Shown here: in pieces, positions 1-5,066 of the stretch | How the letters are laid out: every line of letters begins with the position of its first letter | Position numbering within the stretch: position 1 is the first letter of the stretch | Origin: an uncultured Nitrosotalea sp. | GTDB lineage: Archaea > Thermoproteota > Nitrososphaeria > Nitrososphaerales > Nitrosopumilaceae | NCBI GenBank assembly: GCA_946478655.1 | Contig: CAMLDG010000050.1 | Span: forward strand, 1-5,066 | Direction: 5' to 3' | Length of the DNA: 5,066 nucleotides | Position numbers and translations under genes: made by a program | The notes under the pieces: generated by a model | The model's database searches: none | What the model was told of the DNA's origin: nothing | The model's input: only the letters and a program-made list of their open reading frames with translations

Positions 1-1145
1 GTTGCTGCTGGGAACCAATGATTCTCATTTAATATCCTAGCACCTTCTCTGACAACCCAACCCCATTCATCTGTTGAAAATGGTTTTGTTTTTACACCAA
101 GATGTTTCTTAACCATTCTTGGTGCAACAGTTTCAATTCCGAGGTTTGTGGCAAGCCATTTTTCATTGCTCATGCCGTTTACTGCAGACATGTCATGCAA
201 GAGTTTAGGATCAGCACATACAGCTGAAAATGTCATGTGAGTAGTTCCAACAAATCTAGCACCCAAAGATTTCAAACCTTTCCACAATTCAATTATAGCA
301 TCATAGTTTGGTTGGAAATTACGATTATCGCATCCATAGAGAAGCATTTCATCAGAATGTAACCAGATTGAATCAAAGCCATAATTTAGATTCATTTTTG
401 CTTCTTGTTGCAATCTTTCTAGCGGCAAATCTTTTTTAGATCTTTTATTTACATCACAAAAGTCACAGCCTCTTCCACATCCTCGCATTGCCTCAATCAG
501 AGAGTTAACAGTGGGCCCTTGGATCATCGGAATATTTTGGATGTTTTTAACAAAACAGTGCATTAATTCTGGAGCATCGCCCTTTTCAAGATCGTGGAAA
601 AGATCTAAAGCTAATTCATCTGCTTCTCCCACAACAACAGTATCAATTCCATGAATTTTCATTCTATCAGTCTTTGCAAGTTCCCATGCACCGTTACCGC
701 CAACTACAACATGGAAGTTGTACTTTTTCTTTAATTGAATTATTTTAGCACACATTCTCTTGAATTTCATTGCAACGTAAGAGAGTTTTTCTGGCGACAT
801 TGTAGTAGTTACTGGAGCCATACCAAGTGGATCCATTACATTTATCCCAACTACTTTAGTGTCAGGCCCAATGCATTTTTCAAGATAATCAGGATTTGCA
901 ATAAACACATCTTCTCTTTTGTAACCTTGTAATAGTGCAGATTCAACCCTACGTAATCCCACTTGAGCAACTTTGGCTTCACCAGTTATTTGGTCAGTCT
1001 CAACTGGAGGACAAAATACCTTGTCAAAGACCCATTCAGGGACTACTTCGTAAGGACCACATGCTATAAACCCATAAAGGAAATTACCCCTATAGTTAGT
1101 CATAAGGCTACGATCTGCAGTTAGAACTATTCTCCTTCCTGCCAT
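1..1145 (-). CDS. Radical SAM protein with N-terminal B12-binding-like domain (3' end outside window)
   Basis: The minus-strand frame is open from the ATG at 1145 to the window edge, giving 381 residues without a stop; the C-terminus is missing. Residues 223-230 read CGRGCDFC, the CxxxCxxC motif that binds the 4Fe-4S cluster and S-adenosylmethionine in radical SAM enzymes. The preceding part looks like the Rossmann-type cobalamin-binding domain often fused to this family: a beta strand ending in VVVGGNG (146-152) and a VVVGEADE segment (170-177). I see no DxHxxG cobalamin-ligand motif, so base-off B12 binding is not supported and the domain may only be structural. Such enzymes methylate, thiomethylate or join unactivated carbons. 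The substrate cannot be read from sequence; archaeal lipid enzymes such as the GDGT ring synthases (Grs) belong to this broad class and are one possibility. The ATG at 1145 is the only ATG before an upstream in-frame stop near 1199, and a TATA box lies about 31 bases upstream. The gene is divergent from the VIT-type gene. Confidence 0.85.
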   Translation of the reverse strand, partial: MAGRRIVLTADRSLMTNYRGNFLYGFIACGPYEVVPEWVFDKVFCPPVETDQITGEAKVAQVGLRRVESALLQGYKREDVFIANPDYLEKCIGPDTKVVGINVMDPLGMAPVTTTMSPEKLSYVAMKFKRMCAKIIQLKKKYNFHVVVGGNGAWELAKTDRMKIHGIDTVVVGEADELALDLFHDLEKGDAPELMHCFVKNIQNIPMIQGPTVNSLIEAMRGCGRGCDFCDVNKRSKKDLPLERLQQEAKMNLNYGFDSIWLHSDEMLLYGCDNRNFQPNYDAIIELWKGLKSLGARFVGTTHMTFSAVCADPKLLHDMSAVNGMSNEKWLATNLGIETVAPRMVKKHLGVKTKPFSTDEWGWVVREGARILNENHWFPAA

Positions 1146-1172
1146 TCCTTTCTTCGAGTTCTTTCTACTATG

Positions 1173-1180
1173 ATATAAAT
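1173..1180 (-). promoter_or_regulatory. TATA box for the radical SAM gene
   Basis: On the minus strand this reads ATTTATAT, close to the archaeal box A consensus, with an A-rich stretch (GTAAACG) just upstream that could act as the BRE. Its centre is about 31 bases before the ATG at 1145, so the transcript would have at most a few leader bases. An AAGGA lies directly against the ATG, too close to act as a normal Shine-Dalgarno site. The assignment is by pattern and spacing only. Confidence 0.6.
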
Positions 1181-1222
1181 CGTTTACCTTATCATACTAT
1201 TTTGAAAATTTTTACTTTTGAC

Positions 1223-1230
1223 ATATAAAT
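1223..1230 (+). promoter_or_regulatory. TATA box for the VIT-type transporter gene
   Basis: ATATAAAT is centred about 25 bases before the GTG at 1252, the normal archaeal distance from TATA box to transcription start. Transcription would begin at or next to the start codon, giving a leaderless mRNA. No Shine-Dalgarno-like sequence precedes the GTG, which fits. Confidence 0.65.
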
Positions 1231-1251
1231 CGGTGACATATACTAGATACA

Positions 1252-1971
1252 GTGAGCGGAATAGAACCACGACATGTTGAAGCACATCAAAAAGAGAGTA
1301 GTTCGATAAGAGATTTCGTATTTGGATTCGGTGATGGCATAAACACATCACTAGGACTTGTTGCGGGGGTTGGAGGTGCAGAAGTATCATCCAACATAAT
1401 CATACTTGCAGCCATTGTTGCAATGTTTACGGGAGCAAAAGCAATGGCAGTTCAAAATTATCTTGCAGTAAAGTCACAAAGACAGATTTTAGATTCAGAA
1501 ATTAAACGTGAAAGATGGGAGATGGATAATGTCCCAGAAGCAGAAAGAAGAGAAATAGAAGACGTATACAAAGCAAAAGGATTCACGGGTCAAGATTTAG
1601 AAAAAATTGTAAACAAAATAACATCAGACAAGAAAGTTTGGTTAGATACAATGCTTACAGAAGAACTCAAATTGAATTTAGAGATAGTTGGGAGTCCTCT
1701 AAAGAGCGCATTTCGAATGTTTGGCGCTTTTCTAGTAGGAGGAATACTGCCAATCATTCCATATTTCTTTTTGAGCGGATTTGTTCCACTTTTTGTGGCA
1801 ATCGGGGTTAGTCTTTCTGCATCTTTCATAATAGGAGCAATAAAGTCAAGGATTGCCAATATCAGCATGTTGCGAGGAGGATTGGAAATGGCAGGGCTTG
1901 GGACTGGTATTGCGCTCATAGGATATGGAATAGGATCAGAGTTAGGAAGTCTTGGAATTATTAAGACCTAG
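1252..1971 (+). CDS. VIT1/CCC1-family membrane metal-ion transporter
   Basis: This 239-residue protein has the five-helix plan of the VIT1/CCC1 (vacuolar iron transporter, nodulin-21) family, which moves Fe(II) or Mn(II) out of the cytoplasm by proton exchange. Predicted membrane segments are about 22-43 (GDGINTSLGLVAG, with Asp28), 48-72, 151-174 (GGILPIIPYFF), 177-197 and 207-231. Between helices 2 and 3 lies the charged cytoplasmic metal-binding domain: Glu87, Glu90, Glu98 and Glu101, then Met134 and Glu137. This spacing agrees with the glutamate/methionine metal site of the Eucalyptus VIT1 structure as I remember it. Helix 2 is odd: it reads TGAKAMAVQNYL, with Lys63 and with Gln68-Asn69 where relatives usually have Gly-Glu or Gly-Gly, so metal or proton coupling may differ. 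The GTG start is chosen because a TATA box lies 25 bases upstream and no ATG fits the N-terminus. The 3' end overlaps larB by 11 bases, convergently. The metal is not determinable here. Confidence 0.85.
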   Translation: MSGIEPRHVEAHQKESSSIRDFVFGFGDGINTSLGLVAGVGGAEVSSNIIILAAIVAMFTGAKAMAVQNYLAVKSQRQILDSEIKRERWEMDNVPEAERREIEDVYKAKGFTGQDLEKIVNKITSDKKVWLDTMLTEELKLNLEIVGSPLKSAFRMFGAFLVGGILPIIPYFFLSGFVPLFVAIGVSLSASFIIGAIKSRIANISMLRGGLEMAGLGTGIALIGYGIGSELGSLGIIKT

Positions 1972-2743
1972 TTTTCTTTCGCACACTTCTATTTGCAACA
2001 TTGGCTGCAAATGCACCTGCACCTATTCCATTATCAATATTAACAACAGAAAGTCCAAGAGTACAACTTTGTAACATAGATGCAAGTGCCGCAACTCCTT
2101 TTTCCCCATAACCATATCCAACTGATGAGGGCACTCCAATTACTGGTATATCCACCAAAGATGAAACTACTGATGCAAGTGCACCTTCCATGCCAGCAAC
2201 CACTATAACTACATCAACCTCTTCGCGTATAACTTTCTTAATTACTGGAAAAAGTCTGTGAATACCAGCGATTCCAATATAATAACTACAGATACATTTG
2301 CACCCCATAGACTCGCATACCAATCTTGCTTCTTCAGCTACTCCAATATCAGAAGTTCCTGCTGTCAGTATACCCACCTTTCCTCCCGTAGAACCTAATT
2401 TTTTAGAGTACAAGATGGTGGTAGTATTCTTTCCAGTGTATATTTTCAATTTATTTTTTTTAGAAAAAACCAATATCTTCTTGTAATGATCTTTGTTTAT
2501 CCTAGAGAGAATAACAGAATCTGCTTTAGATGTGAGTGTAATAATTATTTTTTTAAGATCCGAAAGTTCTTTTTTTTCAGCAAATACGACCTCCGGTATT
2601 CCACGTCGTAGTTTTCTACTAACATCAATCTTGGCAAAATCTTCGATTTTTTCAACAGAGTAAAGAGAAAGCAATTTCTTAGCTTTTGATACGCTTATCT
2701 TTCCAAGATCAAGTGATTCCAATATTTCTGTAAGATCCAACAC
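1961..2743 (-). CDS. larB: LarB, nicotinate adenine dinucleotide carboxylase/hydrolase (NPN cofactor biosynthesis)
   Basis: LarB performs the first step of nickel-pincer nucleotide synthesis: it carboxylates the pyridinium ring of nicotinic acid adenine dinucleotide and splits off AMP, giving the biscarboxylated mononucleotide used by LarE. The 260-residue product is near the usual length of about 250. The C-terminal half is the AIR-carboxylase (PurE-like) domain: GILTAGTSD (124-132), AEEA (136-139), GIAGIHR (157-163), VVAGMEGALASVV (181-193), GVPSSVGYG (203-211) and MLQSC (223-227), ending NIDNGIGAGAFAA. Glu186 and Cys227 match the water-activating glutamate and the adduct-forming cysteine described for Lactiplantibacillus LarB. 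The N-terminal part (1-115) is lysine-rich and more divergent but keeps RRGIPEVVFAE (46-56). The start is GTG; the N-terminus then matches the family. It lies 32 bases after mdh on the same strand with no clear ribosome site, so it may be co-transcribed or have its own leaderless promoter. Confidence 0.93.
   Translation of the reverse strand: MLDLTEILESLDLGKISVSKAKKLLSLYSVEKIEDFAKIDVSRKLRRGIPEVVFAEKKELSDLKKIIITLTSKADSVILSRINKDHYKKILVFSKKNKLKIYTGKNTTTILYSKKLGSTGGKVGILTAGTSDIGVAEEARLVCESMGCKCICSYYIGIAGIHRLFPVIKKVIREEVDVVIVVAGMEGALASVVSSLVDIPVIGVPSSVGYGYGEKGVAALASMLQSCTLGLSVVNIDNGIGAGAFAANVANRSVRKKTRS
1972..1980 (+). terminator. T-rich tract, candidate terminator of the VIT-type gene
   Basis: Directly after the stop codon the plus strand reads TTTTCTTTC, eight pyrimidine-rich positions of the kind that end transcription in archaea without a hairpin. 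It lies inside the 3' end of the convergent larB gene. Support is by composition and position only. Confidence 0.4.
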
Positions 2744-2763
2744 TATTTGATAATTAGAGTGTG

Positions 2764-2775
2764 TTAAAAATTTAA
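2764..2775 (-). promoter_or_regulatory. Possible TATA-like element for larB
   Basis: On the minus strand this reads TTAAATTTTTAA, just after the mdh stop codon and centred about 26 bases before the larB GTG. That is the same spacing as the other candidate promoters in this window. Its low complexity makes it a weak call; larB could equally be read through from mdh. Confidence 0.3.
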
Positions 2776-3690
2776 TTAGTATTCAAGATTTGAAATAGCG
2801 TTTTTGACGCTTTCTACTCCCTTTTTGAACCACTCTTTTTCATTTGAATCCAGTTCTAGCTCTATTATTTTTTCAACGCCATTCTTGCCAATAACTGCAG
2901 GAACACCAATTGATACATCAGAATACCCATATTCCCCGTCTAGATATGTTGCCACAGGAATGACCTGCTTTGTGTCATTCAGTACTGCCTCAACAATAGT
3001 AGATATTGCATTGCCTGGTGCATGAACAGTGGCACCCTTAAGTTCGATTACCTTTGCTGCAACCTGTCTAGTACCCTGTACAATTTCCTCGATTTTCTCT
3101 TTTTGCAATATTGAAGATAATGGTATTCCTGATACGGTAGAGAATCGTGGTAGTGGCAACATGTTTTCACCATGCTCACCTATAACAAGACCGCGTATGG
3201 AGTTCCTGGAATAACCAGTAGATTCATGAATGAACTGTGTAAAACGTGACAAGTCAAGCATGCCACCCATTCCAAATACTCGGTTCTTTTGGAATCCTGA
3301 AACTTTGTACGTAAGGTATGCCATTGGGTCTAATGGATTAGTCACAGGAACTATCATAGCATCTTTAGCAAATTTCTGAATGTTTTCTACAACACCCTTG
3401 ACTATGGACGCGTTTATCTTCAATAGGTCCATTCTTGTCATTCCAGGTTTTCTTCCAGAACCAGCTACTACAACTACAATATCAGAGCCTTTCATTTCAG
3501 AATAATCATTTGATCCCCTAACGTTTACGTCAATTCCTTTTTCTGCCAACATGTGGTTTATGTCCATAGCCTCTCCCTGTGGCAGTCCTTGTACTACATC
3601 CAATAGCAATATTTCGTCTGTGACTTTTCTAAGAGCTGTGAATAGAGCTGCAGCCCCTCCTACTTTTCCTGAACCGATGATTGTAATCAT
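2776..3690 (-). CDS. mdh: NAD-dependent malate dehydrogenase, LDH-like type
   Basis: This enzyme interconverts malate and oxaloacetate in the cytoplasm, a step of the TCA cycle and, in ammonia-oxidising archaea, linked to carbon fixation. The 304 residues are full length for the archaeal LDH-like MDH group. The Rossmann motif GSGKVG is at 6-11, and Asp31 at the end of the second strand favours NAD over NADP. The active-site loop reads [11 protein letters not shown] (76-86): Arg80 at the position that is Gln in lactate dehydrogenases marks malate/oxaloacetate specificity. Arg86 and Arg149 bind the carboxylates, Asp146 (in LDLSRF) and His173 (in GEHGEN) form the proton relay, and VTNPLD (116-121) is the conserved strand after the loop. 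The ATG at 3690 starts directly at the first strand of the fold and has GAGGG six bases upstream. larB follows after 32 bases; larC is divergent. Confidence in MDH over LDH rests mainly on Arg80. Confidence 0.95.
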   Translation of the reverse strand: MITIIGSGKVGGAAALFTALRKVTDEILLLDVVQGLPQGEAMDINHMLAEKGIDVNVRGSNDYSEMKGSDIVVVVAGSGRKPGMTRMDLLKINASIVKGVVENIQKFAKDAMIVPVTNPLDPMAYLTYKVSGFQKNRVFGMGGMLDLSRFTQFIHESTGYSRNSIRGLVIGEHGENMLPLPRFSTVSGIPLSSILQKEKIEEIVQGTRQVAAKVIELKGATVHAPGNAISTIVEAVLNDTKQVIPVATYLDGEYGYSDVSIGVPAVIGKNGVEKIIELELDSNEKEWFKKGVESVKNAISNLEY

Positions 3691-3696
3691 AAAAGG

Positions 3697-3701
3697 CCCT
3701 C
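3697..3701 (-). promoter_or_regulatory. Shine-Dalgarno-like site before mdh
   Basis: GAGGG on the minus strand ends six bases before the ATG and could pair with the CCUCC of archaeal 16S rRNA. It is the only well-placed ribosome site in the window, which suggests mdh is translated from a leadered mRNA unlike its neighbours, unless the TTTAATTA box at 3713-3720 is the true promoter. Confidence 0.45.
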
Positions 3702-3712
3702 AATGTAATCTC

Positions 3713-3720
3713 TAATTAAA
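3713..3720 (-). promoter_or_regulatory. Possible TATA-like element for mdh
   Basis: TTTAATTA on the minus strand is centred about 26 bases before the mdh ATG. It departs from the TTTATATA consensus, and using it would make the mRNA leaderless and waste the GAGGG site, so the two signals conflict. An RNA 5'-end map would decide. Confidence 0.3.
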
Positions 3721-3730
3721 CTTGACTGTC

Positions 3731-3739
3731 CATACTAGA
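3731..3739. repeat. Left arm of 9-base inverted repeat
   Basis: CATACTAGA is the exact reverse complement of TCTAGTATG at 3798-3806. Eight of its bases, ATACTAGA, also occur at 1240-1247 just before the VIT-type gene. It lies on the mdh side of the divergent region, upstream of the candidate mdh promoter. Confidence 0.6.
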
Positions 3740-3760
3740 CTCGTAGTGATGATGATCTAA

Positions 3761-3771
3761 TAATCAGATTA
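3761..3771. promoter_or_regulatory. 11-base palindrome, candidate operator
   Basis: TAATCAGATTA is a perfect palindrome around its central base and lies 16 bases upstream of the larC TATA box. Position and symmetry suit a dimeric winged-helix regulator or activator. In AT-rich DNA such a palindrome can also arise by chance. Confidence 0.3.
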
Positions 3772-3786
3772 CGAATCAAATTACAA

Positions 3787-3793
3787 TTTATAT
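3787..3793 (+). promoter_or_regulatory. TATA box for larC
   Basis: TTTATAT is centred 28 bases before the larC ATG, which predicts a leaderless or near-leaderless mRNA. No Shine-Dalgarno-like site precedes the ATG, in agreement. The A-rich bases just upstream (ACAA) could serve as part of the BRE. Confidence 0.65.
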
Positions 3794-3797
3794 GCAT

Positions 3798-3806
3798 TCT
3801 AGTATG
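3798..3806. repeat. Right arm of 9-base inverted repeat
   Basis: TCTAGTATG pairs exactly with 3731-3739. It lies between the larC TATA box and start codon, where a bound protein would block transcription initiation. Confidence 0.6.
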
Positions 3807-3817
3807 TTTAGAAAATT

Positions 3818-5050
3818 ATGGTACTTGTAATTGATGCACAGGTAGCTGGCATCTCAGGGGATATGCTACTTTCTTCACTAGTTAACATGGGTGCAAACAA
3901 GTCCAAAATCACAGATGGTTCATATTCAATTGAAGAATTTCTCAAGGGCTCTAAAATCACAAAGATGAACTTTGAAAAAACTGTCAAATATGGAACAGAG
4001 GCAACATATCTTGTTTTAGAGACAAGTGAGAATTATCATGAAAGAAAAGGAATTGACATTCAGGAATGTATCTTATCTACATCAGACAAGATAGGATTAT
4101 CTGAAAATGCCAAAGTTTTTGCAAAAGAAAGCATAAGATCATTACTTCATGCAGAGTCAAATATACACGGAGAACCACTTGAATCTGTACACTTTCATGA
4201 AGCATCTAGCATTGATACAGCCATAGACATCATAGGTTCTGCCATTGCGTTAGACGATTTGAAATTGTTTTCAGATGAAATTGTTTCAACTCCAGTGGCA
4301 GTGGGCGGTGGTACTCTAACGTTTTCTCATGGAACAGTATCCAATCCTGCAAGCGCAATTCTTGAAATATTCCGCAGTTCTGACATAGCAATTTGTGGAG
4401 GACAGGCAAAAGAAGAACTCACAACTCCAACAGGTGCAAGCTTACTTGTAAATTTAGCAGATAGATGTTCAGAATTTTATCCTACAATGAAAATAAAATC
4501 AATAGGATATGGTGCAGGAAGTAAAGATTTTGATGGATTTCCCAATGTTTTAAAAATTGTCAAAGGTGAGCCAATAGAAGAATTTCAGTTAGATACCATA
4601 CAAGTTCTTGAAACAAACCTAGACGATGTATCAGGTGAAACAATAGGACATATGATTGACAGATTAATTGCAAATGGTGCAAAGGATGTCACTGTAACAG
4701 GCGGCATAACAAAGAAAGGAAGACCTACCAATCTTGTTTCCATAATATGTGATTCTTCTTCTACAAATACCCTGATCAATACACTAGTTTCAGAGACGGG
4801 CACTTTGGGAGTACGAGTAAGATCATCTAGTCGTTATCTAGTTCCAAGAGTGATTGTTTCAGTACCAATCTCAGTGCAAGGGAGAAATTTTACTGTGAGA
4901 TGTAAGATCGTAAAACATGAAGAAACAATAAGACATTTCAAAGTAGAATCAGACGATATCAAGACGATTTCAGATGCATTATCATTATCATTCAAAGCAA
5001 CATCAGACTTGATAGCAAATGAGGTCAAACGGAGATTAAACATAAAATGA
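3818..5050 (+). CDS. larC: LarC, nickel-inserting CTP-dependent cyclometallase (NPN cofactor biosynthesis)
   Basis: LarC performs the last step of nickel-pincer nucleotide synthesis: it uses CTP to insert nickel into the bisthiocarboxylated pyridinium mononucleotide made by LarE. The 410-residue protein is full length for the DUF111 family. It opens with the family signature DAQVAGISGDM (6-16); other conserved blocks are VHFHEASSIDTAID (124-137), PVAVGGGT (159-166) with SHGT (170-173), LTTPTGA (201-207), GYGAGSKD (230-237), ETNLDDVSGE (265-274), GAKDV (287-291), ITKKGRP (297-303) and SETGTLGVR (325-333). The HFHE histidines and the ETNLDD acidic cluster are likely metal or phosphate ligands. 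The N- and C-terminal halves, which in Lactiplantibacillus are joined by a programmed frameshift, are one continuous frame here. The ATG at 3818 fits the family N-terminus and the TATA box spacing. The stop codon overlaps the next start, implying an operon. Confidence 0.95.
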   Translation: MVLVIDAQVAGISGDMLLSSLVNMGANKSKITDGSYSIEEFLKGSKITKMNFEKTVKYGTEATYLVLETSENYHERKGIDIQECILSTSDKIGLSENAKVFAKESIRSLLHAESNIHGEPLESVHFHEASSIDTAIDIIGSAIALDDLKLFSDEIVSTPVAVGGGTLTFSHGTVSNPASAILEIFRSSDIAICGGQAKEELTTPTGASLLVNLADRCSEFYPTMKIKSIGYGAGSKDFDGFPNVLKIVKGEPIEEFQLDTIQVLETNLDDVSGETIGHMIDRLIANGAKDVTVTGGITKKGRPTNLVSIICDSSSTNTLINTLVSETGTLGVRVRSSSRYLVPRVIVSVPISVQGRNFTVRCKIVKHEETIRHFKVESDDIKTISDALSLSFKATSDLIANEVKRRLNIK

Positions 5051-5066
5051 AACAGATAGGAGATCT
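5047..5066 (+). CDS. Start of next gene, possibly larE (3' end outside window)
   Basis: An ATG overlaps the larC stop codon in an ATGA arrangement, typical of translational coupling within an operon. Only seven codons are visible (MKQIGDL), too few for recognition. LarE, the ATP-dependent sacrificial sulfur transferase acting between LarB and LarC, is the expected partner and would suit this position, but that is inferred from context alone. A GGAG at 5031-5034 lies 12 bases upstream, somewhat far for a ribosome site. Confidence 0.45.

Larger units (their letters stand above)
1146..1251. other. Divergent intergenic region between radical SAM and VIT-type genes
   Basis: This 106-base AT-rich spacer holds the promoters of both flanking genes. 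It contains two direct copies of ATATAAATCG, at 1173-1182 and 1223-1232, exactly 50 bases apart; the left copy contains the minus-strand TATA box and the right copy the plus-strand one. ATACTAGA at 1240-1247, just before the GTG start, recurs near mdh and larC. I see no small gene or RNA here. Confidence 0.7.
3691..3817. other. Divergent intergenic region between mdh and larC
   Basis: This 127-base spacer carries both promoters and two symmetric elements: a 9-base inverted repeat, CATACTAGA at 3731-3739 and TCTAGTATG at 3798-3806, and an 11-base palindrome, TAATCAGATTA at 3761-3771. No small gene or RNA is evident. The placement suggests joint control of mdh (with larB) and larC. Confidence 0.65.

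Noticed and set aside
735..932. Plus-strand open frame of 65 codons
   Set aside because: It is antisense to the radical SAM gene, whose frame is open throughout and carries the cluster-binding motif.
1192..1197. TCATAC as half of a NikR-type nickel operator
   Set aside because: No matching GTATGA half-site occurs at the expected spacing, so there is no support beyond a six-base match.
1184..1390. Minus-strand open frame of 68 codons crossing the divergent promoter region
   Set aside because: It overlaps the VIT-type N-terminus and both TATA boxes, and its product has no recognisable features.
1590..1919. Minus-strand open frame of 109 codons
   Set aside because: It lies wholly opposite the VIT-type gene, has no promoter or ribosome site, and its product resembles no family; the plus-strand frame shows clear family motifs.
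2448..2469. T-run followed by A-run as an intrinsic terminator hairpin
   Set aside because: It lies inside larB, encodes conserved-frame lysines, and an A/T-only stem of this kind is weak; coding composition explains it.
2804..3214. Two plus-strand open frames opposite mdh
   Set aside because: Both are antisense to a well-conserved malate dehydrogenase and have serine- and proline-rich products typical of shadow frames.
2776..3690. Lactate dehydrogenase as the identity of the dehydrogenase
   Set aside because: The specificity position in [11 protein letters not shown] is arginine, as in malate dehydrogenases, not glutamine.

Overview
The window looks like chromosomal DNA from an ammonia-oxidising archaeon of the Nitrososphaeria (Thaumarchaeota), most likely a Nitrosopumilales member. 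I base this on the AT-rich composition, the lysine- and isoleucine-rich proteins, archaeal TATA boxes 25-32 bases before start codons with little or no leader, and a mix of single-copy genes on alternating strands. This is inference from style and gene content; no ribosomal RNA or other marker is present and the genus cannot be fixed. There are no mobile elements, tRNAs, CRISPR arrays or gene remnants.

Layout. Positions 1-1145 (minus) hold the first 381 codons of a radical SAM protein with an N-terminal cobalamin-binding-like domain; its 3' end is outside the window. A 106-base divergent promoter region separates it from a VIT1/CCC1-type membrane metal transporter (1252-1971, plus, GTG start). 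That gene converges on, and overlaps by 11 bases, larB (1961-2743, minus). Upstream of larB and on the same strand is an LDH-type malate dehydrogenase gene (2776-3690, minus). A 127-base divergent promoter region follows, then larC as one uninterrupted reading frame (3818-5050, plus). An ATGA overlap at the right edge opens another gene (5047-5066, only seven codons visible), which by context could be larE.

How the genes fit together. LarB and LarC are the first and last enzymes of nickel-pincer nucleotide (NPN) cofactor synthesis; LarE, the middle sulfur-transfer step, is not visible but may begin at the right edge. NPN serves LarA-type 2-hydroxyacid racemases and epimerases, and no LarA-like protein is encoded here. 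Malate dehydrogenase sits between larB and larC and acts on a 2-hydroxyacid, so the locus may link nickel cofactor synthesis to malate metabolism. The VIT-type transporter keeps the cytoplasmic metal-binding glutamates of its family but has an unusual second membrane helix. The most interesting items are this lar/mdh arrangement, the altered VIT helix, a shared promoter motif that forms a 9-base inverted repeat across the mdh/larC region, and the unidentified substrate of the radical SAM protein.
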